This document shows, piece by piece, positions 56,078 to 64,000 of a stretch of DNA of 64,000 nt. This stretch comes from Arthrinium phaeospermum (taxonomy: Eukaryota > Ascomycota > Sordariomycetes > Amphisphaeriales > Apiosporaceae). The position numbers and the translations under genes are program-made. Below the pieces are notes generated by a model that had not been told where the DNA came from, did not search any database, and saw only the letters and a list, made by a program, of their open reading frames with translations. The stretch is taken from positions 620,001 to 684,000 of the forward strand of contig QYRS01000005.1 of NCBI GenBank assembly GCA_006503535.1, in the 5' to 3' direction. How positions within the stretch are numbered: position 1 is the first letter of the stretch; the number at the start of each line of letters is the position of its first letter.

Positions 56078-57548
56078 GTTGGCGGTTTATTTGGAGGTAT
56101 TAAATGATCTCCTTGGTGGCAGTTGTCGTGGGGTAGACAGCGAGTTTTCTAGACAAGCAGCAACTTGACTTCAAGTGTTGTGCGGGGCAAAAGTTGCAGC
56201 CGAGAATCAACCGGGTTTTTATTTTTTGCTTTGGGAGGAGGAGGGATGCAGGTGCAAAAAATCACCGGCCTATCTTGGAAAGCGAGTGGGCTATGTACTT
56301 TTCTAATTTGTATCGTGCACTACTACCTACCCAGGCAGGCAACTACACTTCTGCAATGGAGATACCTCCATGCCCTTCATTCCCTAGCTCCCATCCATCC
56401 ATCAATTCATTGATTTGAGTCACTGGAGGGGAAGGAAGGATTCATCGATAGACTCATATTGGAACCGTGATACCCTTGGACATTAATTTTATGGCCAACC
56501 GCCCATATGTGTTGAATACATGTACCATGCTCTTCACTATCTTCACTTGGGCCCATAGTAGTAGTTACCAACCGGCGTATTTACACGGCTAAGTACAGTA
56601 ACCTAATGCTGCTAGCTACATCTTACTCACTGCCTGAGTCATACATATCCCCTTGATGGCGATAGGTAGCGCTGCTCTTGGTATAAATCATTATACTTGC
56701 CGTGAATCACCGGCTATTTTCTTCAATCGGTATCATATTGACAGGCAAGTGTATTCGATTGAATGCCATGTTCAATGGAGTAGGCATTATGCCAATGGCA
56801 ACAAGTGGTCCCTGGTATGTACAACACAGCATATTCTGGTGGAAGCAGCGCTTTCGCCATTCAGGGGATAGAAACATGTTTGGTGTAGTCGACCTGGTGC
56901 CAAGCGCGATGAATCCCGGCTATATTCTCCGCTGCCGTGCAAAGACTCGTCAGCGTATCCTGGAGTCGTGCAGTTCGTTTCATACAAGTCCCAGTCCCAG
57001 CCAACATGGTGCCGTTGCTAGGAGCTAGGATGCCGATGAACGTCCGGCAAAGTGGCCTTCTGGATCAATCTATGTGCTAATAAATGCATTACCTACATAC
57101 ACATGCCTGGATGAGTGGTATGGTGTATTACTCCTTGACAACAGCGTAGCCATAAATCTAGACTGCATGTTATTTCTGCAATGATCACAGCGTTCAGTTG
57201 AAACAACCCTCATTCTCTTCTTCTCTCTTCTTCTCTCTTTTCCCTCCCCTCTTGTGAAGTATCGCCAGAGGACTGATTGCCTTCTGTCTGGCTAGCCACC
57301 CCTTATCGTTACGCTAAACAGTGTTGCCACCAATCGTTCACAGTCACTCACCAATAGTAACTTGAACCGTTACCAGGTTCCAGCTACATTGTACAATATA
57401 CTGCGCCAGCTGACTCACCCAACAGCCAAGCAACGGCAAACATTGCACAGTACATTAGGGTTGCAGGATTCCTTTGAGGCTTGAGTCACCAAGAAGGAAT
57501 ATTATCTGAGGGAAGACGGAGCTTGAGCTGCTTCGTGCCTGAGCTGAC
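56078..57548. other. Divergent intergenic between eIF3i and C1-THF synthase
   Basis: Promoters of both genes. A CTTCTTCTCTCTTCTTCTCTC pyrimidine-rich tract lies at about 57218-57240. No other gene seen. Confidence 0.6.
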
Positions 57549-60500
57549 ATGACACTATCGGTTAGCATTCGCCATGGCCCGTCTCCAGGAGCAGCAGCAG
57601 CAGCTACGACATTCACACGTATGCTGATGCACACCCGCCTAGCCGTTCGCGTGTGCGGCTCTCGACAAACTTTTTCCACGGCGCAAGCTCCGACTCACGG
57701 CGCGCCTGCCAATAGCTGCAGTAGTTGTGGTGGCCCTCCTAGCTCCGGACCCCACGGTTTTCAGCACCAGCTTCCTCTTCGGGCAACCCAGCGATCATCT
57801 CATGACTCTCGTGCTCTTTTTTCCACCTCGTCCTCTGCAAATCGCTTGACCAGAACAACAACAACAACAACTTCTTCCTCCCCTTCTTCAGCTTGTGCCA
57901 ATTCGTCATTGCATGGTCGGATTCCGTCTCGCCCTTCCTGCAGTGCCACGACCCTGCCATCCTGGGCCCAGACCCTACCAATTGACTCCCCTGTACCCCG
58001 CCGACATTTCTCCTCGGCGTCAAGCTACCCCACCATGGCTGCCATGAAGCTCGATGGTAACGCCATCGCCAAAAAGATTCGTGAGAGACTGGCCGGCGAG
58101 GTTGCCAAGAAGCAGGAGAACAACCCCCGGTATAAGCCATGCCTCAAGATCATCCAAGGTTCGTCGCTTTCCCTCCTCCTCTCTGCAATGGCACGCGCAC
58201 TGGCTAACAACAATGACCATCAGTCGGTGATCGGTCGGACTCTAGTACGTAATGTGATTCCGCTCGGCCGTACAGGTGCCACGATCCATCTGGGGATGCA
58301 CACTAACAGATTATAGCCACTTATGTTCGCATGAAGCTTAAGGCTGCTGAGGAGGTGAGTCTCCCATGTCCCTGATCCCCTCAAGACGTCACCCATATTG
58401 ACTCTGGGTTGTCTCTAGGCGAACATTAGCTGCGAGCTGTTGCACTTTCCCGAGTCCATTACCGAGTCCGAGCTTCTGGCAAAGCTCCATGCCCTGAACA
58501 ACGATGGCGCCGTCCACGGCATCCTGGTGCAACTCCCAGTGCCCAAGCACATCGACGAATACCGCATCACGTCGGCCGTCGCAGACGAGAAAGACGTCGA
58601 CGGCTTTGGTGTGACCAACATTGGCGAGCTGGCCAAGAAGGGCGGCCACCCCTACTTCATCCCCTGCACGCCCAAGGGTGTCATGGTGTTGCTTGAAGAA
58701 GCTGGTGTCGATATTGCAGGCAAACACGCTGTCGTTTTGGGCCGCAGCGATATTGTCGGCAGCCCCGTGAGCTACCTGCTCAAGAACGCCGATGCCACCG
58801 TTACCGTGTGCCATTCCAAGACCAAGAACATCGAGGAGCACGTTAAGCTGGCCGATATTGTCGTCGCTGCCATTGGCAAGCCACACTTTGTCAAGGGAGA
58901 GTGGCTCAAGCCTGGCGCCGTCGTCATTGATGTCGGGACCAACTTCATTCCCGATCCTTCCAGGAAATCCGGACAGAGGCTCGTGGGCGATGTTGACTAC
59001 GAGGCTGCGGCTCAAGTCGCTTCCGCCATCACGCCTGTCCCCGGAGGTGTAGGACCCATGACTGTTGCCATGCTTATGCAAAACGTCGTGGACTCTACAA
59101 CAATGTCTTTCGACAAACTCAAGCAGAGGCGCATCGATCCGTTGCCCTTACAGCCCAAGACACCAGTCCCGTCCGATATCGACGTGTCCAAAGCACAAAT
59201 CCCCAAGGAAATCACCTTGGTTGCGGAAGAGGTCGGAATTGCCCGCCATGAGCTGGAGCCTTACGGTTCATACAAGGCCAAGGTGGATCTTAGCCTGTTG
59301 AACCGACTGTCGCACCGCCGTAACGGCCGTTACGTTGTGGTCACGGGCATTACCCCGACCCCCCTGGGTGAGGGCAAGTCCACTACGACCATGGGTCTCG
59401 CGCAGGCTCTTGGTGCCCACTTGGGCCGTCTGACGTTTGCCAACGTCAGGCAACCTAGCCAGGGACCTACATTCGGTATCAAGGGCGGCGCTGCCGGCGG
59501 AGGTTACAGTCAGGTCATACCCATGGATGAGTTCAACCTGCATCTGACGGGTGATATCCACGCCATCACTGCGGCGAACAACCTCTTGGCCGCCGCCATT
59601 GACACACGCATCTTCCACGAGAACACACAGAAGGATCGCGCACTGTTCAAGAGATTGACGCCCGGAGGCAAATTCGCGCCCGTCATGTTCCGCCGCCTGA
59701 AAAAGCTTGGTATCACCTCAACCGACCCCGTTGAGCTGAGCGACGAGGATGTCCGCCGGTTCGCCCGACTGGACATCGATCCCGAGACTATTACTTGGAA
59801 GCGCGTACTGGACGTCAATGACCGTCACCTCCGCGGCGTCACCGTCGGCACTGCGCCCACTGAGAAGGGCCAAACCCGAGAGACTGGATTCGACATCTCC
59901 GTTGCCAGTGAGTGCATGGCTATTCTCGCCATGAGCACCGATTTGGCCGACATGCGCGAACGTCTCGGTCGCATGGTTGTGGCTTCCTCGCGATCTGGTG
60001 ACCCGGTCACCTGTGATGATATTGGCGTTGGTGGAGCGTTGACTACATTGATGAAGGATGCCATCAAGCCAAACCTCATGCAAACTCTGGAAGGGACACC
60101 CGTGTTTGTCCACGCCGGACCCTTTGCCAACATTTCCATCGGAAACAGCTCCATCATTGCTGATAGATTGGCACTCAAGCTTACCGGTACCGAACCCGAC
60201 GAAGACCACAACGCCAAGGCTGGTTTCGCAGTCACCGAGGCCGGCTTTGATTTCACCATGGGCGGTGAGCGATTCTTCAACATCAAGTGCCGTGCTTCAG
60301 GCCTCGTCCCCGATACCGTCGTCATTGTGGCAACCGTCAGGGCCCTGAAGGTGCATGGCGATGGACCCCCGATCACTCCCGGCGCACCCCTAGATCCTGT
60401 CTACAAGCAGGAGAACGTTGAGCTCCTGCGTAAGGGCTGCATCAACCTGGCCAAGCACATCCAGAATGCCAAGCAATACGGTGTTCCGGTGGTGGTGGCT

Positions 60501-61043
60501 ATCAACAAGTTCGCCACAGATACCGATGCTGAGATCGATGTCATCCGTCAGGAGGCCATCAAGGCTGGAGCCGAAGACGCGATCCTTGCGGACCACTGGG
60601 CTCAAGGCGGCGCCGGCGCCGTTGAGCTTGCCAAGGGTGTCATCGCAGCATGCGAGAAGCCCAAGGACTTCAAGTTTCTGTACGGCCTCGACGGTACTGT
60701 GCAAAGCCGCATGGAGTCCATCTGCCAGAAGATGTACGGTGCGGCCAGTGTCAAGTTCGAGGAACTGGCGCAGAAGAAGGTGGATACTTACACCAGGCAA
60801 GGCTTCGGGAACTTGCCCATCTGCGTAGCCAAGACACAGTACTCGCTCAGCCACGATCCGGACCTTAAGGGTGCCCCTACTGGCTTCGAGGTGCCTATCA
60901 AGGACGTCCGCATGGCGGCGGGCGCTGGGTACTTGTACGCGCTCGCCGCGGACATCCAGACCATCCCCGGCTTGCCTACGGCGCCCGGATACCTCAAGGT
61001 GGATGTCGACGTCGAGACTGGCGAGGTCGACGGCTTGTTCTAG
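57549..61043 (+). CDS. C1-tetrahydrofolate synthase (trifunctional, MTHFD1/ADE3-MIS1 type), two possible starts
   Basis: Carries methylene-THF dehydrogenase, methenyl-THF cyclohydrolase and formyl-THF synthetase activities of one-carbon metabolism. From the start at 58035 (CACCATGG context, [14 protein letters not shown]) the exons are 58035-58158, 58224-58244 (a 21-nt microexon), 58317-58354 and 58419-61043, giving 935 residues. In this form the dehydrogenase/cyclohydrolase part (1-310) has YVRMKLKA (Tyr51, Lys55) and [14 protein letters not shown]. The synthetase part (320-935) has the ATP loop [14 protein letters not shown] and [20 protein letters not shown]. Upstream the frame stays open to ATG 57549, adding 162 residues that begin Ser/Arg-rich ([26 protein letters not shown]), like a mitochondrial presequence. 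A single gene may therefore make mitochondrial and cytosolic forms. No frame errors. Confidence 0.97.
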
Positions 61044-61768
61044 TCGGAGTCTTATAGAGTAGGTTTTATAGAGCTTGCGGTCCAGAGAGGTATGTAACCT
61101 AGAGATGAGACGCAAGGAGATGACGTCCCAATGTAGCTTCAACAGGGAATGAATGTAGGAGGGCGCAACAGGAATTTGGATTAGAACACATGATACCTTC
61201 AACGGCTAGTAGATAAATGACGAATGACAAACCAATCTGAAATCAAATCGAAAGGTGCCATAGTATCATGGCCTTCCCTCGTCGTGAATCCGCCCGCAGT
61301 TCGGTAGAGGCACCTTGTTGAGTGGCAGTCTAATGTGTCTTCTAGTGGGACAAATCACTCGCTTATGGTGGTTGCTCGGAGGATCCCTATCTATGTAGTT
61401 GTAAAAAGACATGATTAATCCGGCACTTGGTCAAGACGGACGTGGCCAACGCTTGGGAGCTTCAAATTTGTATATTATCGTTTCTAACACAGTCGCTCCG
61501 CTTCTTCCTAATATTTGAAGAGAAGGTCATCTAAGTTAATTACTTAGGAACATAAATAATAGTATAGGCATGGGTAATACCAAGCGCAGTCACTGTAAAC
61601 GCATTCTCAAGCAAGCCACATCCTCTTCCTCCTCTTCCTCCTCGCTCCCTGCTTGCTCTTTGGGGTATATCTACTGTTCTCTTTCTTCTCGGGCTTGCCC
61701 TCCTTGTGCGTTCCCGCTTTGTTGCGGCAAGTAGGGTATGCGACGTTTTCTACGCTCTAAACATCTCC
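61044..61768. other. Intergenic, convergent 3' regions
   Basis: 3' untranslated sequence of C1-THF synthase and of the right-edge gene. No gene recognised. A CCTCTTCCTCCTCTTCC pyrimidine tract lies near 61621-61645. Confidence 0.55.
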
Positions 61769-64000
61769 TCATGACGGAGTGGGGGTTGGGGCCGGTGGCG
61801 ATGCTGATGCGGGGGCTTGTGGTATCGAGGCTTGGGGTGGTGTCGCTTGTGGCGCTGGTATCGGGGTGACGGAGTCGGAGCCTGTGCCGGTGGGGCTTGC
61901 GACGCGGGAGCTGGGGGTGCTGGAGCTGGTGATGCTGGAGCCTGCGGTGCCGGGGCCTGTGTTGCTGGAGCTGGGGGTGCCGGGGCCTGGCCCGCTGGAG
62001 ATAGTCGTTGTGCCGGGGCATTGGGTTGAGCGCCTGGCTGGGAAGCCCCTGGCGGCGATGCAGCGAGCCTCTTATGTTCCCGCTGATCTGCGATGCTATG
62101 GCCCGGTCCGTCGACACTATCCACCGTTCGTTTCGTGCCGGTAATAGCCTCTATCGCACCCGCGCTAGGGGTGGTCGTTGGCGCTGGAGCGGGACTGGAT
62201 GGCTTCCCAGCATTGAAGCCTGACAAAGCGTGACCCAGAACCGGTGTGGTGGTAGTAGCTGGAGCTTGCGTCGACGGGGGTCTAGCAGCTTGAGCAACCA
62301 GCGCCGGTGAATTCATGGCAGAGGCGTGTGCCGATGTTGGGGCGGCAACCCCTGCACTCGTCGTGGTCGCAGTATTAGGCGAAGCACGAGAATTTGCACT
62401 TGCAGGTGCAGAGACCAGCGATGCTGCCGCCGGTGTAGACAGTGCTGAATTGTTTCGAGCCATCGATGGGCGTGCCACTGAAACAGCCCCCGGCCGTGCA
62501 ATGCCTATCCTGGAGGGTCGGGCAACCGAAATTCCCGGGCGGCTGGCTTGCGGTGTGGCTGGTCTGTGCGCTGACGAATGGCTCGCGACGGGAGGTGAGC
62601 TTGCATGCATGGCTGCTGGAGGGTGACCGCCCATACTGTGGTTGGTAGTACTATGGGCGGTAGAAGACGAAGCTGCAGGAGGAAGAGGTGCCGGTGACGC
62701 AGATTGGGTTTTGTGAGCAGACACTTCTTGGGTGGGCCGTGTGGACTGTATGCTTGGTGACGCAGCAGAGCTTTTGGGGCCATGATTCTTGCGCACTTCT
62801 GCTATGATCTTGTTGACATTTTCCACAATCAACCTGTCAGCATCTTCCCAGCCTGGCATGATGTCTTGATGAGGCAGTCCTTGAGCACGGTTGATGGCCG
62901 TGTCCACGATGGTTTCCGCATGCTCGGTTCTCTTCCTGAAAGCTTCAAGAATCGGGGTCCGGAACACCTGGATCCTGGTCTGAATAATGGCCTCGAGAGA
63001 AGACGAGGTTGACGATGCGGGGGCCTTGCCTGCAGCTGGGGCAGCTACTGGTAGCGAGGGTTGTCTTGCCGGCGCAGCAGCCGGAATAGGCGCGATAGCT
63101 GCGGCAGCCGCAGCGGTTCGTGCTTGGGCGGCTTGGGCATCCCTGATCTTGCCTTGCACGGCATTCACAAGGGTTGTCTCCACTGCTTCGAATCCAGGCA
63201 GCGTCGGCGCCGCAGGAATTCCAAGGGCACGGTTGACCGAACTGTCAATAATCTGCTCGGCCTTCGCAACATCTGTACTCTTACTAATAGTAGTCAAGAT
63301 CTGCTTTTTCCATTCTGCAATGACCTTTTGAACTTCAGCCGACAATGGAGCTCTCGAACTTGGCCCGTTTGCACCGAGCGAGGTATTATTGTGGCTGGCT
63401 TGGGTCGCGTAGGTAGTGTTGGCAGGCACAGAAGAGATATGGGGTGCTTGCGGGTTGTAGCTGGGGTTTTCTGGCTTGACCAGCGGGTTCGCTGGCGGCG
63501 CTGGTCTTGCATATTGGGAACCAAACGCCCCTTGCTGCTGGGATCCGGGTTGCCTCGCCATGGCCAGGTTTGGTCCAGCAGTTGTGGCAATCGGGGCGTG
63601 GTTATGGGACTGCGCAGGGTACGACTGGTGCGCTGTAGAAGTACCCTGGCCCACAGGATTTTGAGTATTGTGTGAAGCAGTGGTATGGTAACCGTTCTGA
63701 TGCTGATTGCCGCCCGCATAGCCTTGCCCGGGGAGATTATGCGCATATTGCATCCCCCCTTGCTGCATGTAATTGGAGCCCGGGTAGTAATGCTGTTGAT
63801 GGGCCATCTGGTGCGGTGGCATCGAGGGCGGGCCAAGCGAGCGTTCCGGAGTAGTGGCTTTTCGTTTCTTGCCTGCGTCGAGTTCGACTCCAGGCACCCG
63901 GGACCACAAACCCGTCTGATCGTCCTTCTTGAAGGCATCGTTGCCCAGCAGGTTGTGGCGAACAGAACTCTCCCAGCCTTTTGTCTCTGCGTGGAAATAG
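61769..64000 (-). CDS. Winged-helix-like, Ala/Pro/Gln-rich protein, N-terminus off window
   Basis: Open from the right edge leftwards. At the edge it reads ETKGWESSVRHNLLGNDAFK then GLWSRVPG, the W-x-S-(V/I)-R-H-N-L core of a forkhead-like or fungal Gds1-type winged helix, so the DNA-binding domain is cut by the window. A Gln/Tyr/Asn-rich disordered part follows (about 63490-63850). Next comes a helical module at 63136-63339 (AEVQKVIAEWKKQIL; NRALGIPAAPTLPGFE) and a second copy at 62788-62988 (NRAQGLPHQDIMPGWE). The C-terminal 250 residues are Ser/Ala/Pro low complexity. The frame most consistent with that composition ends PQASIPQAPASASPPAPTPT at the TGA 61769-61771, needing a one-base shift near 61890; without it the stop is at 61750. 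Likely a nuclear regulator; the exact family is not certain. Confidence 0.65.

Noticed and set aside
1..64000. CRISPR arrays, tRNA genes, terminal-repeat transposons, biosynthetic gene cluster
   Set aside because: No regularly spaced repeats, no confident cloverleaf seen by eye, no transposase or LTR pairs, and the gene content is mixed housekeeping with no core biosynthetic enzyme.

Overview
The window reads as nuclear DNA of a filamentous ascomycete (Pezizomycotina, probably a Sordariomycete). Genes are spaced roughly 1-2 kb apart on both strands. Introns are short (about 55-200 nt) with GT...AG ends and CTAAC/CTGAC-like branch sites. The gene set is fungal housekeeping plus typical fungal families, such as a PTH11-like membrane protein, a PXB-PX-DUF3818 protein and a yeast-type CGR1. 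No bacterial-type operons, CRISPR arrays, intact transposons or confident tRNAs were seen.

Layout. 0-16 kb: a Ser/Pro-rich protein running off the left edge (-), CGR1 rRNA-processing factor (+), a coiled-coil protein with one membrane segment (+), a 245-bp tandem duplication, a Lec1/YPR097W-like PX protein (+), and the succinate dehydrogenase flavoprotein subunit (+). 16-31 kb: a 60-nt poly(T) tract, a homeodomain regulator (+), an alpha/beta hydrolase (+), a tubby/LURP-like protein (-), cytidine deaminase (+), and an ELMO/CED-12 protein (+). 31-46 kb: a GRF zinc-finger protein (+), a secreted beta-lactamase-fold protein (+), a PTH11-like receptor (+), an AlaX-type tRNA editing protein (+), a YtcJ-like amidohydrolase (-), a tyrosine-phosphatase-like protein (+), and a very small basic protein (+). 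47-64 kb: a HAPSTR1-like protein (-), a 5S rRNA-like stretch, the ISWI chromatin remodeller (+), eIF3i (-), trifunctional C1-tetrahydrofolate synthase (+), and a partial winged-helix, Ala/Pro-rich protein (-) running off the right edge.

The genes are not a pathway cluster. They are mostly independent housekeeping loci: respiration, one-carbon metabolism, translation initiation, ribosome biogenesis, chromatin and pyrimidine salvage.

The most striking property is quality. Several genes that should be essential (SDH1, CGR1) or well conserved (Lec1-like) are cut by many 1-3 base deletions, with almost no accompanying nonsense or missense change, while ISWI, C1-THF synthase, ELMO, eIF3i and the homeobox gene are perfectly open. 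The damage is densest in the first 16 kb. I read this as regional consensus error rather than gene death, but the sequence alone cannot prove it. The best biological leads are a duplicated helical module in the right-edge protein, the two-start (mitochondrial/cytosolic) structure and 21-nt microexon of C1-THF synthase, a KEN box in the homeodomain protein, and a tiny conserved-looking basic protein with stress-type promoter sites.
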